Assembly: GCA_020055645.1 (NCBI GenBank) | Contig: CM034547.1 | Span: forward strand, 26,436,513 to 26,500,512 | Source: Tomocerus qinae | Lineage: Eukaryota > Arthropoda > Collembola > Entomobryomorpha > Tomoceridae | Reading direction: 5' to 3' | DNA: 64,000 bases | In this document: positions 22,601 through 33,401 of the stretch, piece after piece | Position numbering within the stretch: the stretch's first letter is position 1 | How the letters are laid out: every line of letters starts with the position of its first letter | The notes under the pieces: generated by a model | Databases searched by the model: none | The model's input: only the letters and a program-made list of their open reading frames with translations | Told to the model about the DNA's origin: nothing | Position numbers and translations under genes: made by a program

Positions 22601-25600
22601 TGGTTCACTGTTATTATGTTGATTTGATAAGTGTTGTATTTGGTTCCCCGTCCGTAGGATGTTGTAGGAATGCAGCAAGCAATTTTTTAAACATTTTAAT
22701 CTTAATTTTCATACTTTTTTTAATGCATAATGCATACTCATGATCTACCGTCCCCAATAAGGGGTTACCCATTTCCCGTTCGGAGAACGGGCCTATTACT
22801 AGTTGTTGTTAATTAATACCCGAGAAGCCTAAGGCTGTCATTTACGAGTCACTGTTGTGGGACTGTTATCGGAAGTCTACTAGCCCAACCAAGACAGGTT
22901 ATCCAAGCTACTCTCGAAGTCGACACGAGGTATCCATGTGATTGATGGCCCTTGTAATTGTGGGTTCGTACTTAACCTTTGTTTTAATTCAACATTAATA
23001 CTCAAACACTCGCCTTTAAACAGCCCTCGGCCATTTCACCCAGCCAAAGAATCGAACTGGCAGTGGAAGCACACATTGATTAGTCAGACGACTGAGTACT
23101 CCAAGGAGCTTTAACTGGTTTAGGTATCCCTTGGTTTCTCTTTAGGAGGGTTCAGTTAGGCACTTTGCGTGAGTATCTATAAGGGACGTTTTTCGTCCCT
23201 TATCCGATTGTTGCCAATGACAACTGGTAGGATTTGTCCCTTATAGATATTCACGCAAAGTGCCTAGCTGAACACACCTGTTGAAACTGTTGACACTCCT
23301 TGAAGTGGGGTACTCCACCAAGCCAACGTGACTGTGTGAAAGGTACTGTGCTGGTGACCAATCACGCCCGGTTTTCCAAGTATTCAGCTAATTTGTCAAA
23401 ACAAGGGTTTTAAGTTTTATCAGTTCAAACCAAGGCAAATAAACTGTTTCCTTGCCTCCCGTTTTCCTCCCTGGCATCAGGTGGGTTCAGTAGAGAAAGT
23501 CCCATAAGAAAGTTTGAACTTTTATATGGGACTTTCTTTTGAAAATAGTCCCATTCCGGTCCCAGACCAAGATGCTGGTAGTCATGGATACCCATACCCA
23601 CCCTTCAGGAGTAAATTGCAAGTCCCATATAAAAGTTCAAACTCTCTTATGGGACCTCCCTCTACTGAACCCACCTGATGTCAGGGAGGGAGGAGTGGGT
23701 GGGAATCAGTCTATTTGCCTTGAGTTCAAACAATTTGTAATGTTATGTGAAGTAATCTTTGAATATACAAATTAGTATCTTTATAATTAAATCAAAGTCT
23801 TGTCGAGCAGAACCAAAATCTATTTTATCCATGTGTTGGAATCTTAGAGATATGTAAGGCCTCCAACTCATTTTCGAATTTCGGTTTCAAATTTTGGCAG
23901 CTAAAAGTACTTAATGAAACATGATTTTTCTGAAATATACTTTTTTTTGAAAATGCGTGGTTTCGAAATTAGAGCGTAAGGTCGTTTGGCAGGATAACTG
24001 TAGCTCCGAAACTATTCATCCGATCTGTTTCAAAATTGACAGTGTCTTACACATTACTTAATAATTTTGCCAAATTATCGACACGTTTTATCGTTTTGCC
24101 AAACTGACCTGCCACATTGACCGCCTACATCGAGTCAAGTATACGTTTTCGAAATAATATTTGTAGTCACCGTACAGTGAACAGTCTCTAAAAACGCTTA
24201 AAAATCAATTTTTTACATAATTTTGGAGCCTAAACTAGGTCCGGGGTGGAACCACTTGGAAAAACTTCCTTCATGCTTCCTATACCTGAAAAAATTTAAA
24301 GGAAATATTTGATATTTGCCCCCAACGCGGGGCACGGTTAACAGCTAATGGTTAAGAAAATCTTAAAATATAACAGGTAAAAACCTGGAAAAATATACGG
24401 TGAGAATGCCAGAAAAACTCGAAAACAAGATGTATTAGCTACCAATATTGAATTAAAGGTCGTAATTTTACAATTTTCTTCAAAAAAATCTCCCCGTGCG
24501 TTTACTGCTAATTCACTTGCAACTAACTTTTTTTAAAACACAAAGCATTTTATAGGAAAAATATAATAGTGATTCAATTAACTTCTGATGCGGAGATGGA
24601 ATATATTTTAGAAAACCTACAGCAAGCCGTAACAGAAGCTCGCCTGATTAAAGGTTACCGCGTACAATTTTTGGTAGACGAAAAGTACTCACCCTTTGTA
24701 ACACAAAACCGAGCGTACGGATTTTGATCAAACTTTCAAAATTTAGTCTTTATATATGTAGCTATATTTATATAAGTGTAAAATAGGCAATATATATTAA
24801 GTTGTCTAAATAAACAAAAATTTAAAGTGGTAGTGTATTAACTATCAAATCAACAGAAAATCCAAATTGATTAATTTTGACTATCAAAATCAACAAAAAA
24901 TCAAAATTAATTAATATTGAGTATCAAAATCAAAAGAAAATCAAAATTGATTAATTTTGACTATCAAAATCAACAAAAAATCAAAATTAATTAATATTGA
25001 CTATAAAAATCAACAGAAAATCAAAATTGATTAATGTACTCTTTAATTCTTTATGGTTTAAGCTCCTTGGAGATGGACGTGCAAAATTTTTCTCTCCAAT
25101 AAAATGTTAAATTTTCATAGTAATTTTTGAAGATTTGTCTTTTAATGCACATCATTCTCTTCTTTGAGACCTCGTCTACATTGTGGAATTTGAAGTTTTT
25201 GTTTTTCCTCATTGGACTTGGAGGATTCTTTCATTTCACAAGATATGCTATGAGATTTTTGCGTTCTTGGTTAAATTCATGTCATGCTTGTGGATAATAC
25301 TTTCAAATAGCAAACTATTCTACATCTAATCTCTATGGACACATCTACCCAAGAATCAACTAATGTTAATGTTTCCAATATTGATACTGAATGTTCACAT
25401 TGCGGAAAAATATGTAAAGGGTTCAGAGGACTAAAAATTCACCGTGCTAAGGCTCATAAAAATATTCATCTGGAAGATATTTTAGCGAAATATGAAGATG
25501 ATATTCTACCTAAAAATGATACTGATGATTCAATTGCGGATTTATCAACTCCTGAACCATCATCTCAGTCACAACTAGATGAAATCAATGATGCATTAAG

Positions 25601-28600
25601 TTCACAAAATAAATCTTTGGCCAGTCTACTTGAACACTTTGATCCATTTATATTTGATGAAGCTGTTGATAAAATTATTGGTACTCTTAAACAAGCTAGA
25701 TTTCATCTTCCCGGTCCGAAACATCCTGCTATTAAATTTTACCAGGCAAGAAAAAACAGATCACAATTTAGGAATAGGGAAACTGGATATAATAAATCAT
25801 CCAATCCGATTCGCACTTCCAATAGAGCTCGGAAAAAACGTCACGACAAATTTAATTCTGACTTAATGCAACATTTATATTACAACCAAAGAAGAAAATG
25901 TGTAAATAGACTACTTCGTGATTCAGATAATCATTGTAAGATATCTATGGATAATCTTCATGCTTCTTTCTCTGAAAGATGGAGCCAATCAAATGATATG
26001 ATTCGAAATTCTTATAAAACTGTTCCTTCTGATCTTCAAAATGAAATTGATGATGAATTTGAAAATGATATTACCAAAGATGACATACGTACCAGCATTT
26101 CTAAAATAAAGAGTGATTCTTCTTCTGGGCCAGATGACATTTATCCAAGATGTCTTAAATTGACGAAATGTGATGAGATTCTAGCAACTGTTGCAACAAT
26201 AATGCTCAAATTTAATTATGTTCCGTCGGGGTTAAAAGAGGCAAAAACCATATTGATATATAAAGAAAAAGGAGATAGAAATCTTCCTCAGAATTGGCGT
26301 CCGATCTCAATTTGTTCTGTCGTACGCCGAGTGATTAAGAAAGCTTTTAAATGCATAATTCGTAAGTGGATAAAGTTTAAACCAAGACAAAAGGGATTCA
26401 TTCATGAACCTGGATGCCACATTAACACCTCCATAATAGAAGGATGTCTAAATAAGGCTAGTAAAGACAAATCGTCACTTGTTCTGTTGTTCTTGGACAT
26501 TTTGCAAGCATATGATAATATTGGTCATAAACATGCAAAACTTTGTCTTGAAGAAGTGCCAATGCCGTCGTCTTTAAGGAAAATCGTGTTGTCTTTGCAG
26601 ATGAATAATTTTACGAGAATTAAGACCAACAATGCATCATCCCCTCCTATATTCTTTAAACGTGGCTTATTGCAAGGGTCTCCACTGTCGCCTGTTTTGT
26701 TTAATCTGGCTATCGATTACGTAATTAGTGAGCTATCTGAACCCGAACTGTCACAAGAATATGGTTTTACACTGGATAAATCCCTACCTAACCTGTCTGT
26801 TTTGAGCTTTGTTGACGATACTGTCACAATAACCAATTCTCGAGATGCTGCAAGAGAATTGTATTACATTGCTGAAAATGCCTTTGCTACCACTGGATTG
26901 AAAATCAGCCCATCTAAATCAAATGCAATAATAATTGAAAATGGTGATTTATCTTCAAATGATCTTGTAATCAACCGAGATGTTTGCATTCATTCCATAA
27001 AGGAAAACGAGGAAATTAAATACTTAGGTGTTACGTACAAGCAAAAACAAGTATTTAATGAGAGTAGAACTTTACAAAAGATTCAAGTATCTCTTGATAA
27101 ATTAATTTCATCTCAAATGCTTCATCCGGATCAGAAATTGAATATACTTAACCAATATTTATGGCCTGTAATTGTTTATCCTTTACAAACGTGTCCGATT
27201 TCAAAATTTAGAAAATCATTCCTCCATGATGTTGACCGTATGATCAGAAGTTCAATTAAGAATATCCTTGGAGTTCCAGATGACTTACCATCAGCCATGT
27301 TATATTCCCCTAAGAAGTGGAAAGGATTGGAAATACCTAATTGTGAATGGGAGGCTTTTATCCAAAAATACAATATTTGTGACACTTTACTCAATCAAAA
27401 TGATCCTTACGTGCAAGCCAGCCGCCAGCTTGGAAAAGAAATGATTAAGTGTTTAGCATCTTTACACATAGAATCTGGGAAATTGAAAAAGTCCGAATTT
27501 CTAAGAAATCTAAATCAACCATTAAGACCTCAAAGATTTTACGAGACATCCTTAGGGAAAGAGAGTTTGAGAATTGGAGCGAACTAAAGTCAAAAGGTAA
27601 GGGTGTGATATTATTTAAACAGTCTCCATATTCAAATTTTTGGATCAGCAATAGGAAAGGACTCACCTCGAGTGAATGGACATCCGCCATAAAAATGACT
27701 GGTTGTGTAGCAGCAGTTAATTCGATTCCTGGTAGAAACCAAAACACTACCCGTTGTCGCTATCCAGCATGCAACGAGATTGAAACTCTTGGACATGTGT
27801 TAGGTTTTTGCCAGAAAAATGAATTACTCCGTAACAATCGCCATCATGCCGTAAGAACAATGATTGCTGATGCTCTTAGAAAGAAGCAATTTAATGTGTA
27901 CGAAGAAGTACATTGCAATTCGGATAATGGATCTAACCGCCGAGTTGACATATTAGCTATAAGAGGAAAAATGGGATATATAATTGATCCCACAATCAGA
28001 ATCGAAAATCATTTTGGACAACCTGAGGAAGTTGATGTTGAGAAGAAGTCAATTTATGAGCCCTGTATCCAATATTTCATTAACAAATACAAATTAACTA
28101 AAATTGAGGTCATTGGCTTAATGATTGGATCTCGTGGTACAATTCCATCATTATTTGATGAATTCCGCAAACGATTTTCATTATCTAAAGAATTAGTTAA
28201 AAGTATAGTTTTATCTGTGATTAGAAGTTCAAGTATGATACTTCATAATCACTTATTTAGCCCAAATTCAAATTGAATATTATGGGTAATAATTTTATAT
28301 TCCATGATTGAAATAGTTAATGATTTTGTTATTTCGTTGATTAATCATACTCATTTTGTAGTTTGAAACTTATTACTGTGTCACTATTGGCAAACTTTAA
28401 ATATGAAGTCAGTAGACCAATAAAGTCAATATATATATATGAAAATCAACAGAAATCAAAATTGATTAATGTTGACTATGAAAATCAACAGAAAATCAAA
28501 ATTGATTAATGTTGACTATGAAAATCAACAGAAAATCAAAATTGATTAATGTTGACTATGAAAATCAACAGATATTTAATCTTGATTGATTATGAGTATT

Positions 28601-31600
28601 AAAATCTACAGAAAATTAAAATCGGTTAATAATGATTATTTAAATTAAAAGGAAATCAAAAAATGAAAATTCTACTATGAAATTGAATAAAAATCCAAAA
28701 TAGATTTTTTCCATCGTCTAATAGTTATTTTCCGGTTTAATTGGCTTTAATATAAAATATCAAATTTGGTAGAAGCGGATTGAAATATTTTATACTATCC
28801 CGCTAACAATTTATAGGAAACGCCATTGAACTTTTTAATGTCCATTTAATGCCAAATTTTCACTTTGACTATCAAAATGAAGACAAAGTGAGCGCGCGTT
28901 ATCTCAGTAACCAATAGACCGATTTACCCCCAATTCAATAGGGATCGTCAGTGGTCTATAGGCATTGTTTTTGCCAAGTTTGGTCAATATCCGTCATTGC
29001 TTTCGAAAGTTATCGTGGGGACGGACGGACGTACGGACGGACGGACGGACGGACGTACGGACAGACTGTGCGGTTCTATAAGCTGCCTTATTCAGGCGAG
29101 CTAAAAAGGGAACACCAGTCAAAGTTGCCATTTAGTGTTCTGTGGGAACACCTCTGAAATCGTACATACAAAATAGTATTCGCTAAGTAATTGTAACGAC
29201 TCCAAGTTATTTTCTGAAAATCAAAACCAGGTTAAATCGTTGTATCCATAGTAATTAAGCAACAATTAAGAGTATAAATCTTTCCATATTAACAACATTT
29301 AGCAGTAAATATATTTAGATATGACTGCACTATAATTGTCAACTAAATGTCCAAAGTGCAATAAAAATGTTGTTAGTGTGAAGAAATCGCCACAATGTAC
29401 AAAGTAACTGTGAATAAGAATGTTCTGCTTTTTATATGGAAAAGTTAGAGTCTTAAAATATTATAGGACCTTCTCATTTCAATATTTACATTTCCATAAA
29501 ATTTATATTTGGAGTTATTAGCACGTAAAGTCCAGTTGATACTATAGTGTGTATCTAGTGTTAGGCAAGTTGTATGGTTGTTGCAAGGAAATTATAACTG
29601 TAAACGCACGGGGAGATTTTTTTGAAGAAAATTAATTGTAAAATTACGACCTTTAATTCAATATTGGTAGCTAATACATCTTGTTTTCGAGTTTTTCTGG
29701 CATTCTCACCGTATATTTTTCCAGGTTTTTACCTGTTATATTTTTGGGGGCTGCTGCCCCCAAACCCCCGCTTGTGGGAGATAAATAATTCGTATCCTCG
29801 TAGTTAGTATAAAACAGGAGCCAGCAAAGCGTAAATGTTTGAATTTTTATATAGTAATAATGAGCATTATAGATATGCATGCCTATTACAATTAGAGATT
29901 TTCGATGCCTGGAATCGCACTCAATGATATTTTTTTCATCCCTGAAATTTTCCTTATTGTTTATTTGTTACAATTCCTGTAAGTACCCTCAAGCCTAATA
30001 TATTTTCCATCCCTGGAATTGTTCTCAGTCTCGGTATTTGCACTGAGATGTGAATGTAACTGGGATTATTGGGATGGGAATGGGAATACTACGTAATAGG
30101 AATAAATGCATTTTTAAATCAAATTTTTAAATTCAGTGCACTACGTACTCCGTATCTACGGAGATTGAATTAGGAAATGGAATGTTTCACTGTGTATTCC
30201 TAGTTCCATGAGTCTTTCCTGTACCCAATGATGACTATGACTATGATGCATTGTACCAAGTAGCCAAGGAGATAAATTGGTGACCAAACAATTTCAAAAT
30301 TCATTCTTCCGGTTCCTACGGCTAAAGTTGAAACCGGACAGCTGATTTCAAATTAAAGCGCACCCCGCAGAGAATAGCTCTACGTTTGCGGTATCTTGCA
30401 TTATTTCATAGAAGCTGCTAGTTTACGAGCAATCGGTGTTAATAGATTTTGACCAGTCAGTTAAATGCAGTATAAGTGAAGAAATCACACATTGCCCTTC
30501 GGGCAATGCGCTGTCTGCTTTGCAGTTTCTCCCCGTATAAAAATTAATATCTCGAAAACGTATACTTCGCTCAATGTACGATTTTTTGCTATAACATATA
30601 ATTTACCTCATATAATACTCCTCTATCAACTCTCGGCCATAACTCAATACCCAGAACCCGCCTTTGGGATTACCTGGTAGTCCAGGCAGTTGGAGGCCGA
30701 GACGAGTTCACGGAAGGCGCCGGAGCCAGGAAACCAGGCCTCGAGATCCCACTTCTTTGCAGCTGCATTATTCAAAGCACCAGAAACAATACAAACAACT
30801 TGGTAGGGCAGTCCAAGTGCCGTGCAAAACTCTTCAGCGTTGCCAATCATTTCTTCCAGCATTTTCCACGATTCTTGGTCGTGGGGAGAAGTGATACAAA
30901 ACTGCTCCACCTTAAATGAAATAAAAATAAACTACTAAGTAAATAAATCATTGCAATATATAATGGCATAAGTTTACCCAAGATGCCTCGAATTTGTCAC
31001 TCTATAGTAACGCATTTGTTTAATATCAACTCCATTACAAGGTGAAGACATAGAGGGGGTTTCCCGGATTTTTGCACCCAATCCGTATTTACTTTCTACC
31101 ACAGAGAGGTAGGCACCCAAACCAAATAACCATGGTTACTTTCGGCTTGGGTGTTTACTTCTCTGTGGCAGTGTAAGTAGAATTCGAATTGGGTGCAAAC
31201 TCGGGGAATATCCTTCTATGTCTTCACCTTGTAATGGAGGCATCTTGAGTTTACCAATAGTTAAATTAACGTGACCGTTGACATTGACCGGTTTAGAAAT
31301 TTCACGGAACCTACGAGATAGTAGTTATATACTATTTTAATATATTTTCTAGTGACTACGCAAAGTGAGAAAAGTGAAAAAAGTTTTCTCTTCCAAAAAT
31401 TCATAAAAATTGTAGCAACGAATTTGAAACACTTTACACTTTTGTTACGACATAATGAATGTACATATGTACTTGACTGCGTGCATAATGCATCATTTTA
31501 ACTTTAGCTAAATTAAGAAATTAAGACTTGACTACTCATGCTAATTTCTGGCTCGGCGAGCCAGACTGGCTCGATTTTTTGGCGAGCCGAGCCACCGAAA

Positions 31601-33401
31601 TATTTTATAGACCTGGCTCGGCTCGCTGAAATTTTTTATGGACCTGGCTCGGCTCGCCCTTGCCTTGGCCGGCTCGCTCAAAATTATTTCCCGCCATTTT
31701 TATTTTAAACCTACAGGCTTCTTAACCATTAGTGGCTCGATTTTTCAGCGAGCCGAGCCGAGCCATGGACCCGGCTCGGTTGAAATTTTTGACGAACCTG
31801 GCTCGGCTCGCCAAAATTTTTTTAATGGTTGGCTCGGCTTGGCTCGGCTCGCCAAATTTTTTTTTAATGGCTGGCTCGGCTTGCTCAATGTTATTGGAGG
31901 CCAGTGGCTCGGCTCGGTTCGCTGACCTAAACTAGCATGTCTGGACTTGACTATGTAAAACATAATTTAAAAAAGTGCGGCAATGATGAATAAAAATTCA
32001 ACCTGTACATTATTAACACGTTTTGCCAAACTATTCTCATCGATTTGCCATTATATCTACAGCCCTTTTGCCAAGTTATTCCCAAAGAAAAAACACGTTT
32101 CGCCAAAATGTCTTTTGCCAAATCGACCTAATATGAACTATCCGATATCCGGTCGGACAGAAAAAGTATTCCCATACAGAGAAGATAAACTTGTCTGAAC
32201 AATATAAATAAACCATTAAGTTACTTTGTCGAATTGGTGGACTCGGAAGATGCCCCTTGTGTCTCTGCCGTGTGAACCGACTTCTTGACGGAAGCAGGAC
32301 GAGATTCCTGCGTATCGGATGGGCAGTGAACCTTCGGCAATCCACTCGTCTCGATGAAAAGCTGCGATTGGCTGCTCTGACGTGGCTATTAGATATTTCT
32401 CGTCTACCGTCGTGTCTTCCGGCTTGTCTGACCCTTTACCGACAACCTGGCATTTTTAATTCAATTAGAATTAAAGTTTTTTAATTAGCCAACTAAATTG
32501 AACTGGGGACAACCTTGTAGAGTTCTTCGTCGAATTGTGATAGCTGAGCAACTTCTTGCATGACTTCCTTGCGCATAAAGTAGGGAGTGTGGAGGGGGAC
32601 GTAGTTCTTGTCACTTAACATTCTTGTGGCCAATGCAATGAGGGCCTGCTGTAAAAAAACTCCTGGGCCCGTGAGATAGTAGGCTCTCCCTCCCGCCGTC
32701 ACCGTCGCTCGTTCCAAATCCGCACCTCCGATCATCTGCGATTTACAAAAAAGAAATTACGGTTTGGCAGGCAACCTTCGGATGGGACTTCGGGTGTTTG
32801 CATCATGTCTGACCACAATTAAATCAACATGGGAGTATTTTTTTCTTTCGGTGCAGTTGCCGACAGTTCGTTCTACTCTGTTGTGGTCTTCGTCGTCGTC
32901 CACTGGCACGGATGGATGCAAAATATTTCCTACTTCTTTCAAAGCCTCGTTACGAGCAGCTTCCGTTGCAACCAACTGCTTGGCATTATTGTCCATTTCA
33001 ACATCCAGATTTCCCCGTAACGTTTTCAGTTGACCTAATGTCAATGTCTGCAGGAACTCTGCTGTCACCTTAATTAAATTAAATGACAATTAATACCAAC
33101 GCTAGTAAATGCAATAATTAACCCCTTTTCAAATGTTCACCTTTTCAAAGTCGATTTGTTCCTTGAGTTGGGTTTCTCCGGGTTGTTCCTTTTTCTTCAT
33201 TCTCTCCCCGATGGCCTTCGAACTTAAATTTTTGAGTCTATTTAGAGCGTCCGCTTGAAAACGAATTTGTCTCCACTTAGTGTCTTGCTCTATTACAATT
33301 TCAACAAGTTTGACATCTTTAAATCGATTTTTTTGATTTAATCTCATTTTCTCGGGATCTCCACCTTTGTCGGCTCGGAAAAGATCAATGTCCAACGTCA
33401 T
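19615..33401 (-). CDS. SARS1: Cytosolic seryl-tRNA synthetase, 7 exons, with a 10.7-kb intron
   Basis: Exons (minus): 33401-33141, 33068-32814, 32735-32514, 32446-32225, 30910-30674, 19946-19737, 19677-19615; all phases join, product 489 aa (human about 514). Residues 1-120 form the coiled-coil tRNA-binding arm ([32 protein letters not shown]). Class II motifs: [19 protein letters not shown] region (about 230), motif 2 [14 protein letters not shown] (about 300), [17 protein letters not shown], and motif 3 in [11 protein letters not shown] (about 425). The C-terminus is a short basic tail after FVAKAPIE, shorter than in vertebrates. It charges tRNA-Ser and tRNA-Sec with serine. The donor of exon 2 (GTG|GTCAGA) is weak; it was chosen by homology. 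Intron 5 (19947-30673) holds many transposons. Confidence 0.95.
20262..21075. mobile_element. Fold-back element, about 0.8 kb, arms about 300-400 bp
   Basis: Ends GTACAGGGTGAGCCA and TGGCTCACGGTGTAC; further in, AACGGAGGCTGCTGC pairs with GCAGCCTCCGTTT, and GTCGGTTTTCGGTGATTG with CAATCACCGAAAACCGAC near 20515 and 20950. Almost the whole element can fold back on itself. The open frame at 20817-21023 lies in the right arm and is not a gene. In SARS1 intron 5. Confidence 0.65.
21076..22079. other. Intron sequence with dispersed repeats only
   Basis: 21183-21240 matches 30973-31025 in reverse (GATGCCTCGGATTTGTCACT and ACGCATTTGTTTAATAT), a dispersed repeat. 21290-21400 is A/AAAATC-rich low complexity. 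The 71-codon open frame at 21693 has no support as a gene. Confidence 0.35.
22080..22505. repeat. Degenerate tandem repeat, unit about 22-24 bp
   Basis: At least 15 imperfect units of the type TTATTTAAAATGACGGGG. Units vary in length and sequence, suggesting an old array. In SARS1 intron 5. Confidence 0.6.
22506..23093. other. Intron sequence, possible SINE-like remnant
   Basis: The minus strand around 23045-23070 carries AGTTCGATTCT, close to a tRNA B-box, and TGGCCGAGG about 25 bp further on resembles an A-box, but the order is reversed relative to a tRNA gene. It cannot fold as a complete tRNA. Short hairpins at 22755-22790 are also seen. Confidence 0.25.
23094..23300. mobile_element. Palindromic MITE, sister of 58345-58570
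   Basis: Core 23154-23272 has ends GTTCAGTTAGGCACTTTGCG and its inverse CGCAAAGTGCCTAGCTGAAC, with ATCTATAAGGGAC inside each arm. The flanks (AGGTATCCCTTGGTTTCTC) also match the copy in the BTB gene, so the repeat unit is longer than the palindrome. Confidence 0.65.
23470..23690. mobile_element. Palindromic MITE, about 215 bp
   Basis: Arms CATCAGGTGGGTTCAGTAGA and its inverse at 23668-23687, then AGTCCCATA and AGTTTGAACTTTTATATGGG pairs further in. The open frame 23539-23775 crosses the right arm and is not a gene. Confidence 0.65.
24596..24727 (+). pseudogene. Short unexplained coding-like fragment in A2 interior
   Basis: The frame is open from about 24567 (after TTTTATAG, a possible acceptor) to TGA 24725-24727 and reads [18 protein letters not shown], then a segment ending [12 protein letters not shown] and QNRAYGF. 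Amino-acid composition looks like real protein. It may be the last exon of a protein once encoded by family A, or a captured exon. I do not recognise it; no equivalent was noticed in copy A1. Confidence 0.3.
24838..25034 (+). repeat. 40-bp minisatellite, left block
   Basis: About five copies of a 40-bp unit containing AAAATCAACAGAAAATCAAA and TTGATTAAT(G/A)TTGACTAT. It stops at 25034 within a unit and resumes on the far side of the retrotransposon at 28437. The same unit occurs in reverse at 51310-52260 and, degenerate, at 45020-45225. Confidence 0.85.
25035..28436 (+). mobile_element. R2-superclade (RLE-type) non-LTR retrotransposon inside the minisatellite
   Basis: About 3.4 kb: 300-nt 5' UTR, one coding region split by a frameshift (25335-28276), a 160-nt 3' UTR with AATAAA (28421) and a short (TA)n tail, then the same 40-bp repeat again. 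The left block ends ...GATTAATGT and the right begins GAAAATCAAC, so about 7 bp of the unit (TGACTAT) are missing or replaced by the (TA)n tail, as in target-primed insertions with a small target deletion. Restriction-like-endonuclease elements are often site-specific. Confidence 0.8.
25335..28276 (+). CDS. R2-like protein: C2H2 finger, reverse transcriptase, CCHC, restriction-like endonuclease (one frameshift)
   Basis: Frame 1, 25335-27587: a C2H2 zinc finger [11 protein letters not shown]...HRAKAH at residues 20-42; a basic region (about 140-195); RT with [10 protein letters not shown], motif [10 protein letters not shown] (about 384), motif [18 protein letters not shown] (about 446), motif C FVDD (about 492) and IKYLGVTY. 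Frame 3, to 28276, continues [23 protein letters not shown], the zinc knuckle [19 protein letters not shown], and the endonuclease core [11 protein letters not shown] ... IIDPTIRIE with a later KKSIYEP. The two frames overlap about 27449-27587 and must be joined by one shift near 27530; this may be a mutation, a sequence error or recoding. Combined length about 975 aa, normal for R2-type proteins. It nicks target DNA and reverse-transcribes its RNA there. Confidence 0.85.
28437..28650 (+). repeat. 40-bp minisatellite, right block
   Basis: Three near-identical 40-bp units (TATGAAAATCAACAGAAAAT start) followed by two or more diverged ones. Same phase family as 24838-25034. Confidence 0.85.
28980..29065 (+). 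repeat. TTATCGTG + (GGAC)n motif, dispersed repeat core
   Basis: TTTCGAAAGTTATCGTGGGG followed by about ten GGAC/GTAC units and ACAGAC. Related cores occur at about 34590-34700, 43545-43650 and 44225-44345. Part of the A2 interior or a separate insertion in it. Confidence 0.55.
31033..31243. mobile_element. Palindromic MITE in SARS1 intron 4
   Basis: Ends CTCCATTACAAGGTGAAGAC and the inverse at the right; further in, TTGCACCCAATCCG pairs with GAATTGGGTGCAAAC and CTCTGTGG with CCACAGAG. About 210 bp. It abuts the dispersed repeat 30973-31025. Confidence 0.65.
31535..31944. mobile_element. GGCTCG-repeat element with 9-bp direct repeats
   Basis: Flanked by ACTTGACTA at 31526-31534 and 31945-31953. 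The interior is a degenerate repeat of GGCTCGGCTCGCC alternating with AAATTTTTT, roughly 35-40 bp per unit. ORFs on both strands (for example 31638-31925) are products of the repeat. CATGCTA near the left end and TAGCATG near the right are inverted. A partial relative lies at about 35840-35940. A 9-bp duplication fits a Mutator-like element. In SARS1 intron 4. Confidence 0.6.

Larger units (their letters stand above)
24368..30400 (+). mobile_element. Fold-back element family A, copy A2, enlarged by nested insertions
   Basis: Arms at about 24368-24520 and 29590-29742 are inverted (ACAGGTAAAAACCTGG outside, CTCCCCGTGCGTTTA inside). The tail follows on the right with the hairpin GGGGGCTGCTGCCCCC (29746-29761), CCCTGGAAT-like motifs (29905-30020) and a region to about 30400 that resembles the B1 tail (GTATCTACGGAGATTGAAT). 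Between the arms lie a 40-bp minisatellite and the R2-like element. Located in SARS1 intron 5, in antisense orientation to the gene. Confidence 0.65.

Noticed and set aside
23030-23115. tRNA-like A and B boxes on the minus strand
   Set aside because: The B-box-like motif precedes the A-box-like motif and no cloverleaf with an anticodon stem can be drawn.
24838-28650. CRISPR-like array
   Set aside because: Units are contiguous 40-bp tandem repeats without unique spacers, in a eukaryotic intron.
31638-31963. ORFs on both strands rich in Ala-Arg-Leu-Gly
   Set aside because: Generated by the GGCTCG repeat; open frames exist in several phases at once.
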